A stretch of 64,000 nucleotides of DNA, taken from an uncultured Gammaproteobacteria bacterium (GTDB lineage Bacteria; Pseudomonadota; Gammaproteobacteria; PS1; Pseudothioglobaceae). Shown here in pieces: positions 34,485-43,439 of the stretch. The notes beneath the pieces were generated by a model. That model saw only the letters and a list, made by a program, of their open reading frames with translations, was not told the origin of the DNA and did no database searches. The stretch is from positions 124,001 through 188,000 of the forward strand of contig CACDVH010000001.1 of the NCBI GenBank assembly GCA_902556205.1, given 5' to 3'. Numbering within the stretch: the stretch's first letter is position 1; every line of letters starts with the position of its first letter. The translations under genes were made by a program, and so were the position numbers.

Positions 34485-35453
34485 ATGGAAGGGTTCGATT
34501 CAAAGTATGCAAATTTTCCAGATTGGATTAATGGCATAACTCATGAAATTTGGGAAGAGAGAGGGATTGATAAACTTCTGTATCTATATTCAGATGATAT
34601 TATTTTAAGAGCACCACTCTCTCTGGTGATTGGTAATAAAACAGTTATCGAGGCCACCAAGGCAACATTATTTGAGTTTCCTGATCGTAAGCTTTTAGGA
34701 GAAGATGTAATTTGGTCAGGCAGTCCAGAGAAAGGGATGTTGTCTTCTCATCGAATTATTTCAACTGCCTCCCATCTTGGAGATGGCTCATTTGGAAATG
34801 CAACTGGAAAAAAAGTTGTATTCAGGACCATTGCAGATTGTCATGCAATCAACAACCAGGTCAATGATGAGTGGCTGATAAGAGATCAGGGCGCTATCGT
34901 TAGACAGTTAGGTATGACTCCGCAGGATTTTGCTAGAAATCAGATTGATCATGAGGGTGGTGTTGAGCAATGCCAGCATCCATTCAATGATTCGATGGAT
35001 CAGCCTGGACCCTACACGGGAAAAGGTAACCAAAATGAATGGGGAGAGAGATTTGTTGGTATATTGGAGCGTATTATGAATTCAGATTCCTCAGTCTTTA
35101 GGTCTGAATATGACCGAGGCTGTCATCTTGAATATCCAGGAGGCATTAGTGGTCACTCATATAATGACGCAGAAGAATTCTGGATGGGGCTTCGCTCTTC
35201 AATGCCAAGCGCAAAATTTACAGTAGAGCATCAAATCGGACGCGAAGATGAACAGCTTTCTCCAAGAGCTGCGGTTCGATGGAATCTCAAAGGTAAGCAT
35301 GATGGATGGGGGGTTTTTGGTGAACCTACAGGGGCGGATTTATATGTTATGGGTGTTACCCATGCAGAGTTTGGACCGTGGGGATTAAGAAGGGAATACA
35401 CTCTGTTCGATGAAACGGCTCTATGGAAGCAAATAATAATTAAAACAGGCTAA
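34485..35453 (+). CDS. Double SnoaL/NTF2-like domain protein
   Basis: 322 aa with an apparent tandem of about 160-aa units; neighbouring related genes. Confidence 0.6.
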   Translation: MEGFDSKYANFPDWINGITHEIWEERGIDKLLYLYSDDIILRAPLSLVIGNKTVIEATKATLFEFPDRKLLGEDVIWSGSPEKGMLSSHRIISTASHLGDGSFGNATGKKVVFRTIADCHAINNQVNDEWLIRDQGAIVRQLGMTPQDFARNQIDHEGGVEQCQHPFNDSMDQPGPYTGKGNQNEWGERFVGILERIMNSDSSVFRSEYDRGCHLEYPGGISGHSYNDAEEFWMGLRSSMPSAKFTVEHQIGREDEQLSPRAAVRWNLKGKHDGWGVFGEPTGADLYVMGVTHAEFGPWGLRREYTLFDETALWKQIIIKTG

Positions 35454-35456
35454 TTT

Positions 35457-36422
35457 ATGACCTCGGAAGAGATGGAAAAATTTATTGTGAGATATTCTGA
35501 TTTAAAGCCATGTAAGACGGCATTTATTGATGCTCATACGCCTGGCTCAAATCAAAAAGAAAATTTTACAATTATTGGTTCTGGGGTTTCTGAAAGCCCT
35601 GATCAACATGTTCATATTAAGGAGACACCTGGCTTTAATATTGGTGCAGCTGGTCAGCCACCAGGCTGCACTAATTCATTGCACTCTCACACCACAGCAG
35701 AAGTTTTTTATGTCCTTAAAGGCAGATGGCGTTTCTTTTGGGGTCGTGATGGAAAAGACGGCGAGGTAATTGCGAGTGAAGGCGACTTGGTTAATATTCC
35801 TACTGGTATTTTTAGAGCATTTAAAAATATTGGCAATTCCTACGGAATGATAATGGCAGTTCTGGGAGGTGATGATGCGGGTGGTGGAGTGACGTGGGCT
35901 CCCGAAGTCATCAATAATGCAAAAGAGTACGGCCTTATATTGGGCGAAAATGGATTGCTTTATGACACTAAAAAAGGAGAGTCGCTTCCAGGCAATGTTA
36001 ATCCAATGCCCCTTTTAAGTGACGACGAGCTAAAAGATTTTCCTATTGTTACAACTGAAGAATTTGAAAAAAACTTTTTTGTTAGTGCAGCAGATCTTCT
36101 TGAAAGTTCAAAAAAAGGATTAGTCAACGTCATAGGAAAAAATGGAATATTAAAAGATAGGCCCGGTTTCGAAGTTGACTTTATTACAAATAGATCGTTT
36201 ATTAATGAGTTCGATTCTCCAGGCCAGTATCAAGTTAATATGATCTCAAAGGGGAGCTGGTCTCTAGAATATGAAGGTGGTAGTTCAGAATTATTGGAGG
36301 GTGACACATGCCTTATAACGCCCAACTTAACTTATAGGATGGCACCATTAAACTCAAATGAATCCAGTCTTTTTCGGGTGACTAAGACTAATGACACAGC
36401 AGGGCCAACATGGAGAATGTAG
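35457..36422 (+). CDS. Cupin (bicupin) protein
   Basis: HSHTTAEVFYVLKGRWRFFWGRDGKDGEVIASEGDLVNIPTGIFRAFKNIG; second beta-barrel-like C-terminal half. Confidence 0.75.
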   Translation: MTSEEMEKFIVRYSDLKPCKTAFIDAHTPGSNQKENFTIIGSGVSESPDQHVHIKETPGFNIGAAGQPPGCTNSLHSHTTAEVFYVLKGRWRFFWGRDGKDGEVIASEGDLVNIPTGIFRAFKNIGNSYGMIMAVLGGDDAGGGVTWAPEVINNAKEYGLILGENGLLYDTKKGESLPGNVNPMPLLSDDELKDFPIVTTEEFEKNFFVSAADLLESSKKGLVNVIGKNGILKDRPGFEVDFITNRSFINEFDSPGQYQVNMISKGSWSLEYEGGSSELLEGDTCLITPNLTYRMAPLNSNESSLFRVTKTNDTAGPTWRM

Positions 36423-36444
36423 TCTTAATTTTAAGGAGATTAAA

Positions 36445-37572
36445 TTGAATAAAATTTTAACTAGTCACGTAGGCTCATTGCCCCGAAGTCAGGAGGTAGT
36501 CGACTTTATTTTTGCAAGAGAAAATAATCAAAATTATGATGAAAAAAGCTTTGATGAATGCATGCAGAGAAATGTTTTGAGTACAGTTGAAAAACAAAAA
36601 AATTCTGGAATTGATATTGTTAGTGATGGCGAAACCTCCAAAATTTCTTACGCTACCTATGTCAAAGATAGATATACCGGATTTTCCGGAGATAGTCCAA
36701 GAAACGCACCAGAAGACTTAAAGCTTTTCCCGGGATTCCTTCAGAGACTTGCAGATGAGGGTGGTACGCCCCAATATGCAAGGCCAATGTGCACTGGAGA
36801 AGTAAAGTCTAAGGGGCAGGGAGAGCTTCAAAAAGACATCACCAATTTAAAAAATGCAATGAAAGCCAAGGGCGTTGAGAGAGGTTTTATGAATGCAGCC
36901 TCACCAGGCGTGATTTCTTTATTTCTGCAGAATGATTTTTATGCCACAAGAGAAGCTTACCTTGCAGCTCTTGCAGACGCTATGAGAGAAGAATATGAAA
37001 CGATTGTAGCTTCAGGATTAGACTTACAGCTGGATTGTCCAGACCTAGCACTCTCCCGACATATGCTATTTAGTGACTTATCGGATTCGGAGTTCATAAA
37101 GATAGCAGAGTCACACATGGAGGCTTTAAATCATGCTCTAAAAAATGTCCCATCGGAAAAAGTAAGAATTCATATTTGCTGGGGAAACTATGAGGGACCT
37201 CATGTCTGTGATATTGATATGAATAAGGTTTTTGGAACTTTGATGAAAGCAAATGCTCAATACACATTATTTGAAACCTCAAACCCAAGGCATGCTCATG
37301 AATGGACAGTCTTTCGTGATCGTAAGAATGAAATACCCGATGACAAGATACTTGTTCCAGGAGTTGTTGATACAACGACTAACTTTATTGAACACCCAGA
37401 GCTAGTCGCTGAAAGGATCAGTAAATTTGTTAACATTGTTGGAAAGGAGCGAGTTATAGCGGGCTCTGACTGTGGCTTTGGAACTTTCGCAGGATTTGGA
37501 GCTGTAGATCCTGATATTGCTTTTGCTAAGCTAAAGTCACTTTCTGAGGGCGCTTTGCTTGCAAGTAATTAG
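36445..37572 (+). CDS. MetE-like (cobalamin-independent methionine synthase C-terminal fold / UROD-MetE-like) protein
   Basis: LTSHVGSLPRSQEVVDFIF, QLDCPDLALSRH, RIHICWGNYEGPH, GSDCGFGTFAG. Start TTG 36445 follows AAGGAGAT. Confidence 0.8.
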   Translation: MNKILTSHVGSLPRSQEVVDFIFARENNQNYDEKSFDECMQRNVLSTVEKQKNSGIDIVSDGETSKISYATYVKDRYTGFSGDSPRNAPEDLKLFPGFLQRLADEGGTPQYARPMCTGEVKSKGQGELQKDITNLKNAMKAKGVERGFMNAASPGVISLFLQNDFYATREAYLAALADAMREEYETIVASGLDLQLDCPDLALSRHMLFSDLSDSEFIKIAESHMEALNHALKNVPSEKVRIHICWGNYEGPHVCDIDMNKVFGTLMKANAQYTLFETSNPRHAHEWTVFRDRKNEIPDDKILVPGVVDTTTNFIEHPELVAERISKFVNIVGKERVIAGSDCGFGTFAGFGAVDPDIAFAKLKSLSEGALLASN

Positions 37573-37574
37573 TT

Positions 37575-38267
37575 GTGAAGAGTCTAGTAATGGTTCCGGG
37601 AATGATGTGCGATGAAAGAATCTTTTCCCCACAAATTGAAGAGCTCAGTAAGAATTTAGAAGTAACTGTTGCAGATATTTCTAGTTTTCCAACTGTAAGG
37701 GAACTGGCCTCAGACTTGCTAAAAAAGGCTCCAAAAAGTTTTTCACTTCTAGGGCATTCGATGGGTGGTATTGTTGCTATGGAGATATATTCTCAAGAGC
37801 CGAATCGGATTGAGAAACTCATACTTATGGATACAAACCCTAAGGCTGAACTAGACGAAGTTAAATTAAAGCGTGAACCCCAGATAAAAGATGTTAGAGA
37901 AGGTAAGCTTCTAGAGGTGATGCGAGATGAAATGAAACCAAATTATCTTGCAGAGAGTGAAAATAAAAGCAGTGTTCTTGATGTCTGTATGGATATGGCA
38001 TTGAGCCTAGGACCAGATGTTTTTATTAATCAATCAAGAGCACTTCAAAAAAGGACAGATCAATTGAACACTATTCAATCAATTAATATCCCCGTATTGA
38101 TTATGTGCGGCTCAGAGGATAAATTATGTACTGTGGAAAGACATGAGATGATGCATAATATGATTAGTGATTCAGATTTAAAAATAATTAATAATGCAGG
38201 CCATATGCCTACATTGGAGCAACCCAGAGAAACAACGGAGGTATTAAAAGAATGGCTGATGAAATAG
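37575..38267 (+). CDS. Alpha/beta hydrolase
   Basis: LLGHSMGGIVAMEIYSQEP nucleophile elbow; terminal NNAGHMPTLEQP. Confidence 0.87.
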   Translation: MKSLVMVPGMMCDERIFSPQIEELSKNLEVTVADISSFPTVRELASDLLKKAPKSFSLLGHSMGGIVAMEIYSQEPNRIEKLILMDTNPKAELDEVKLKREPQIKDVREGKLLEVMRDEMKPNYLAESENKSSVLDVCMDMALSLGPDVFINQSRALQKRTDQLNTIQSINIPVLIMCGSEDKLCTVERHEMMHNMISDSDLKIINNAGHMPTLEQPRETTEVLKEWLMK

Positions 38268-38959
38268 ATTCAGATTTACTAAAACTGCTTCAGTCGGTCG
38301 ATACACCAACTGTCTGTAATGCGATTGAGGTTGCTCAAGGCAAACGGGGTTTTTCACAATTTACACGAGGCACAATGATCTCTTCAGATCCTGAGGGCGG
38401 TGCAATGGTGGGCTATGCAAAAACTGCAAAAATTGCAGCCTTAGAGCCTCCAAAAGAAAACAACGACATCATCAAAGAGCGCAGAATGAATTACTATCAT
38501 TACATGTCAGAGCTTCATGGCCGGACTGTTGTAGTCATTGAAGATCTTGATTTTCCAAATTGTATTGGTGCTTATTGGGGAGAAATAAATACCAAAGTAC
38601 ACAAGGGGTTTGGACTTTCAGGGGCACTAACAAATGGAGTAATGAGGGACTTAGGTGATCTTGCAGAAGAATTTCCAGTGGTTGCTGGTTCTATAGGCCC
38701 TAGCCATGGCTTTGTCCATGTCCGTGAGATAGATACCCCTGTAAACGTCTTTGGATTGACGGTCAGTCCAGGCAACTTAATACATGCAGATCGTCATGGA
38801 GCAGTTGTAGTTCCGAATGAGGTAATACCTATTTTGAAAGATTCAATTAACAAGTTGTTTGCTTCTGAAAGGCTCATATTAAATCCTGCAGAAAAAACTG
38901 AATTTACGTTTGATGATTTTAAAAGAGCATGGGAAGATTTTGAAAAATCCCGTACCTAG
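38252..38959 (+). CDS. RraA-like / HMG-CHA aldolase family protein
   Basis: VDTPTVCNAIEVAQG, LTNGVMRDLGDLAEEFPVVAG, HADRHGAVVVPNEV. Confidence 0.8.
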   Translation: MADEIDSDLLKLLQSVDTPTVCNAIEVAQGKRGFSQFTRGTMISSDPEGGAMVGYAKTAKIAALEPPKENNDIIKERRMNYYHYMSELHGRTVVVIEDLDFPNCIGAYWGEINTKVHKGFGLSGALTNGVMRDLGDLAEEFPVVAGSIGPSHGFVHVREIDTPVNVFGLTVSPGNLIHADRHGAVVVPNEVIPILKDSINKLFASERLILNPAEKTEFTFDDFKRAWEDFEKSRT

Positions 38960-39016
38960 TTTTTACTTTATTAATCATTTAGTTGCCCTAAAGTATATAT
39001 ATTAAAAGGATTAACT

Positions 39017-39991
39017 ATGTCGATACCTGACCGCTCAATCTATTTGAAATATGCAAAGGCATTGAGCCATCCGGGAGATTTCTCATCGAACATTACGAGT
39101 TTTTTTAGCGAAGATGCTGACATTAATATTGTCCATCCGTTTAATCAGCTCAAAGGTCTAGATATATACCTTAAAGAGTTTCTCCTGCCGCTCCAGCATT
39201 CATTCACAGGGCTCTATAGGCGCGATGATATCTTTATGACTGGAGAATTTGAGGGACAAAATTGGATAAGCTCAACGGGTTATTATGTTGGTCAATTTGT
39301 AAGTGATTGGATTGGTATTACAGCAACAAAAAGTCTGAGTTACCTGCGCTATGGTGAATTCCACCGTATCGAGAATAATCAGGCTGTCGAAAGTTATATC
39401 TTTCTAGACATTCCAGAGTTGATGATTGCCTGTAATCAATGGCCTTTGGATATGGGGCCTGGGTATTCACGAGGGTACACCGGTCTGATCCAGGGGCCTG
39501 CCTCTCGAGATGGCGTCCTTATAAATTCTCTAGACCCTGCTGAGGGGCAGCAAAGCTATCAAATTGTTACCGATATGCTTGATAAATTAGCGACAAAGGA
39601 TGAGTCCTGGCGGCCCTTTTGGCATGAGAATATGATGTGGTATGGTCCGGGTGCGTTCGGTTCTTTTATTGGCATTGAAGAGTTCGCTTCATTTCAGGTT
39701 CCGTTTGAATCTCAGTTTGAAGGGTGGTCAGGTGGAACAAAAAATAATGGCTTTACAAAACACTTTACAAGATTTGGTGAGGGCAATTACACGTGCTCTG
39801 GGGGCTGGCCATCCTTGACCGGTGTTAACGTAAAACCATTCCTTGGACAAGGCCCAACCAATGAGCGAGTTTTTATGCGTGTTTGTGATTGGTGGCGCCG
39901 TGAAAATGAGCTCTTAGTTGAAAATTGGGTGTTCGTCGATGTGCCACATGTTTTATTGCAGCTCGGTTATGACCCATTACCAAAATGGTAA
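39017..39991 (+). CDS. Double SnoaL/NTF2-like domain protein, paralogue of 45047-46060
   Basis: WYGPGAFGSF... and WWRRENELLVENWVFVDVPHVLLQLG shared with 45047. Confidence 0.65.
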   Translation: MSIPDRSIYLKYAKALSHPGDFSSNITSFFSEDADINIVHPFNQLKGLDIYLKEFLLPLQHSFTGLYRRDDIFMTGEFEGQNWISSTGYYVGQFVSDWIGITATKSLSYLRYGEFHRIENNQAVESYIFLDIPELMIACNQWPLDMGPGYSRGYTGLIQGPASRDGVLINSLDPAEGQQSYQIVTDMLDKLATKDESWRPFWHENMMWYGPGAFGSFIGIEEFASFQVPFESQFEGWSGGTKNNGFTKHFTRFGEGNYTCSGGWPSLTGVNVKPFLGQGPTNERVFMRVCDWWRRENELLVENWVFVDVPHVLLQLGYDPLPKW

Positions 39992-40066
39992 AAGTATTGT
40001 AATTTTAATTATAGTATTCAAAACTGAGGCTAATTTCTATCAAAAAAATGAACCAAAAGCAATAAT

Positions 40067-40082
40067 CTGAATACGAATGCAA
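40067..40082. promoter_or_regulatory. Putative LacI-type operator O1b
   Basis: CTGAATACGAATGCAA; 13/16 match to TTGCATACGATTGCAA. Confidence 0.65.
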
Positions 40083-40111
40083 AATTATTTATATATTAAT
40101 ATAGACTGTGT

Positions 40112-40117
40112 TATAAT
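40112..40117 (+). promoter_or_regulatory. -10 element (extended TGTTATAAT)
   Basis: TATAAT ending 3 bp before operator O2b. Confidence 0.65.
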
Positions 40118-40120
40118 TCA

Positions 40121-40136
40121 TTGCAATCGTATGCAA
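40121..40136. promoter_or_regulatory. Putative LacI-type operator O2b
   Basis: TTGCAATCGTATGCAA, imperfect palindrome with central CG. Confidence 0.8.
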
Positions 40137-40205
40137 AAGTAAGTTTTTAAGTTCATTCGATGTGATACTAAGAGTATTTAATTGAGAAAAAATAGGAGAG
40201 TAAAT

Positions 40206-41435
40206 ATGTTTTTAAGAAAAATTGCTACAGTTGTAGCGTTAACAACATTAGCTTCTAGTGCCTGGGCAGGATGCGGAGCATCCGATGGCCGTGTAAGCAT
40301 TGTTGGAAATGAATTCCCAGCAATCCAAACTGTTGGTGCAGGTGCTATGGAATGTGCTGGTGGTGGTGTTACAGTAGAGAAAAACTTGACAGCTGATCAC
40401 CAAAAAATCAATGTGCCAGGTATGCAAGGTAATCCAGCTGAATTTACAACAGCGATTGTTGCAAACTCGTCGATTGTTGCGCTAATGAATAATGACGTCA
40501 TTAGACCGCTTGATGATTTGGTTGCTAAGCATGGCCAAGGCCTTCAGAAGAGTCAGCTAATTACTGTTGACGGAAATATTATGGGAGTTGCCTTTATGGC
40601 AAACGCTCAGCATTTAGTTTTCAGAGCAGATATCTTAGATCAATTAGGTATTGCGCCGCCAACAACTTATGAAGAGATGTTGGTTGCTGCTGCGAATATC
40701 CGTGCCAGTGGACTGATGGACCATCCTGTCGGTGGTGCTTATGCTGCCGGTTGGAACTTAGCTGAGGAATTTGTCAATATGTACATTGGTCATGGTGGTG
40801 AGTTCTTTAAGCCCGGTTCTGCTGAGATTGCGGTTAACAATCAACATGGTGAAGATGCACTTCACATGATGAGAGCATTATCAGATTACATGAACCCAGA
40901 CTACTTGACTCACGACTCAAACGCAACGAGTGCTGAATGGAAGGCAGGTAATGTTGCTCTTATGAATATGTGGGGCTCTCGTGTTGGACCACTTAAGAGT
41001 GATGAAGTCGATCCAACAGTTGCAAATAATACTGATATTGCAGGTCCAATGACAGTAGGCGGTGGCTCAACTCCTGCTTCAACACTATGGTGGGATGGAT
41101 TCACTGTTTCTAAAAACATTTCGGATGCAGATGCAGAGGCTACCTTTATGGCTATGATGCACGCAATTCGTCCTGAAATGCTAAATGATGAAACTTCGCC
41201 GTTAGCGGTTTGGCTAATTGATGGTTATCAGCCAACGGATGCTGCCAAAGGTGTGTTTGCTGCGGCTGCAATGGGAACAACTCCATATCCAATGTTGCCA
41301 TATGCTGGTCTAATGCATTCAGCAGCAGGTAAGGAACTTGTTGATTTCATGCAAGGAAAAGAAACAGCTAGTCAAGCACTTGCTGATTTAGAGGCGGCTT
41401 ACACAACAGCTGCTAAAGAAAAAGGTTATCTCTAA
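40206..41435 (+). CDS. Carbohydrate-type ABC transporter substrate-binding protein
   Basis: Signal peptide MFLRKIATVVALTTLASSAWAGC; upstream of two permeases. ORF track start 40182; ATG 40206 preferred. Confidence 0.85.
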   Translation: MFLRKIATVVALTTLASSAWAGCGASDGRVSIVGNEFPAIQTVGAGAMECAGGGVTVEKNLTADHQKINVPGMQGNPAEFTTAIVANSSIVALMNNDVIRPLDDLVAKHGQGLQKSQLITVDGNIMGVAFMANAQHLVFRADILDQLGIAPPTTYEEMLVAAANIRASGLMDHPVGGAYAAGWNLAEEFVNMYIGHGGEFFKPGSAEIAVNNQHGEDALHMMRALSDYMNPDYLTHDSNATSAEWKAGNVALMNMWGSRVGPLKSDEVDPTVANNTDIAGPMTVGGGSTPASTLWWDGFTVSKNISDADAEATFMAMMHAIRPEMLNDETSPLAVWLIDGYQPTDAAKGVFAAAAMGTTPYPMLPYAGLMHSAAGKELVDFMQGKETASQALADLEAAYTTAAKEKGYL

Positions 41436-41461
41436 ACTTTAATGTTTTGATCTCCTAAGTA

Positions 41462-41492
41462 GGGGCATGTTCAAAGCGTGCCCCTTCTTTTT
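41462..41492 (+). terminator. Hairpin between binding protein and permease genes
   Basis: GGGGCATG-TTCAAAG-CGTGCCCC then TTCTTTTT. Confidence 0.75.
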
Positions 41493-41527
41493 GTGTAATA
41501 TAGAGCTTTAAACGATAACTAACTTTT

Positions 41528-42553
41528 ATGAAGCATAAAACTTTTTTTTGGTTCTTTTTACCTACAGCGCTGGCGATGCTTTTATTTATTGCATTACCCC
41601 TAACTTCTGTTGTGAGCCAGTCTTTTCATGCTCCACATGAGGAGGTATTGCTTGTTTCTGAAATCTGTGATCCATTCGGCTGTGCGACAGAATCGACTAT
41701 TGACCATCAGGCAACTGAACAACTGAAGAAAGATAAGCCCTTAGGTCAGTGGGTTGGATTTGAAATCTATACTGATCGAAACCATTTAGCCTTTAAAGAG
41801 GTTGCCGAGTTTTGGCAGACTAGGTCAAGCTTCACTGGTTTTATTTCCAGTCTCAATAACCTTCAATTTTATAGAGCAATGGGATTCACTTTGACTTATG
41901 TCATTGTTGTAACTCCTTTGGTTATATTGTTTGGATTGATAATTGCACTGGCAGTCAACTCGCTGCATCGACACCTTAAAGGTCTTATGGTGTTCTTTTC
42001 ATTGCTTCCAATGATTGTAACCCCCCTTGTTGGTTCTTTAATTCTATTTTGGATGATTGATGCGAGAGGAATAGTTGGCTCAGGACTCCAGGAGATATTT
42101 TCAGATCCAAATCTATCATTAAAGGCATCAACTGGGTTAACCTGGGTAACGCTGATCGTTTATGGTGTGTGGCATTCTGCCCCTTTCGCGTTTATTGTTT
42201 TTTATGCTGGTCTTCAAACGGTTCCTAAAGAGACTTTGGAGTCGGCAATGATTGATGGCGCTACGCGTTTTCAACAAGTTATTCATGTTGTAGTTCCTCA
42301 TTTGTCGCCACTCGTTGCTTTCGTGGCATTAATTCAATTGATGGATAACTTTCGAGTATTTGAGCCAATAGTTGGTTTTAGTGCATCAGCACATGCAACC
42401 TCACTCTCATGGATTATATGGAATGATATTGGTCAAGAAATCAGACTCTTTTCGTCTGCAGCAACAACATCAGTTCTGACAATCATTGGAGTTGTTATTC
42501 TACTATTGCCCGTTTTGATTAGAACATGGCGTGAATTTAATCCAGAGAAATGA
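41528..42553 (+). CDS. Carbohydrate-type ABC transporter permease 1
   Basis: Multi-TM; LESAMIDGATRFQQVIHVVVPHLSPLV EAA-loop. Confidence 0.9.
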   Translation: MKHKTFFWFFLPTALAMLLFIALPLTSVVSQSFHAPHEEVLLVSEICDPFGCATESTIDHQATEQLKKDKPLGQWVGFEIYTDRNHLAFKEVAEFWQTRSSFTGFISSLNNLQFYRAMGFTLTYVIVVTPLVILFGLIIALAVNSLHRHLKGLMVFFSLLPMIVTPLVGSLILFWMIDARGIVGSGLQEIFSDPNLSLKASTGLTWVTLIVYGVWHSAPFAFIVFYAGLQTVPKETLESAMIDGATRFQQVIHVVVPHLSPLVAFVALIQLMDNFRVFEPIVGFSASAHATSLSWIIWNDIGQEIRLFSSAATTSVLTIIGVVILLLPVLIRTWREFNPEK

Positions 42554-43436
42554 TATGACTTCGAATCAAATTAAGAGACCATTGGGACTTCAGTTATTGA
42601 TTTATGGCTTTGTGTTGCTTTGGTTAATAGTGGCAGCTTTTCCATTTTTTTGGACAATGTGGGGATCCTTTAAGGTTGAGTTAGATTTTTTCTCAAAGGG
42701 AGATTGGAAACATGCCATATCAGGTGTCAGAACGCAGGCAGTATATGGGGAATCTTTTACAGGTGCAGGCTATGAGGGTGCATGGATTCAGGAAGAGTTT
42801 TGGCGCGCTTTTAGCAATACAGCAATAGTCTGTTTTTTTACTGTACTTACCTCACTCACTATTGCTACTTTGGGAGGGTATGCCCTTTCTAGGTCAGGCT
42901 TCCGTTATTCATTTTGGCTTCTAATAATAGCTCTTGTTTTTCGCGCTTTACCGCCAATAACTTTGGTTTCAGGATATCTTCCTCCATTTTATGCCTGGAA
43001 TGTTTGGGGTTTGTTACCCACCACCATCATTGTGTTAGTGGCAATCAATCAGCCATTTACCTTGTGGATGCTTCACTCATTTTTTCAAACAATACCAAAA
43101 GAGCTTGATGAGAGTGCTAAAGTAGATGGTTGCACTCAGTTTCAAGCATTTCGACATGTCATTATCCCTGTAATGTGGCCTGGAGTTATTACGGCAGGTC
43201 TTTTCTCATTTCTTTTGGCTTATAATGATTTTGCTGTCACAGCTGTTCTTTTAAATCAAGACAATCAAACAATGGTTCCAAAAATTGCTAGTTTTATGGG
43301 TACCACTCAAACAGAGGGCAATGTGATGTTTGCTGTAGCGGCAGTTGTTTCATCTATAATCCCATTATTTCTTCTAGTATTATTTTTTCAGAGGCAACTA
43401 GTAAGCGGTCTTACTGCGGGTGCTGTCAAGGGATAA
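42546..43436 (+). CDS. Carbohydrate-type ABC transporter permease 2
   Basis: Multi-TM; LDESAKVDGCTQFQAFRHVIIPVMWPGVITAG EAA-loop. ORF track start 42531. Confidence 0.9.
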   Translation, partial: RNDMTSNQIKRPLGLQLLIYGFVLLWLIVAAFPFFWTMWGSFKVELDFFSKGDWKHAISGVRTQAVYGESFTGAGYEGAWIQEEFWRAFSNTAIVCFFTVLTSLTIATLGGYALSRSGFRYSFWLLIIALVFRALPPITLVSGYLPPFYAWNVWGLLPTTIIVLVAINQPFTLWMLHSFFQTIPKELDESAKVDGCTQFQAFRHVIIPVMWPGVITAGLFSFLLAYNDFAVTAVLLNQDNQTMVPKIASFMGTTQTEGNVMFAVAAVVSSIIPLFLLVLFFQRQLVSGLTAGAVKG

Positions 43437-43439
43437 ACC

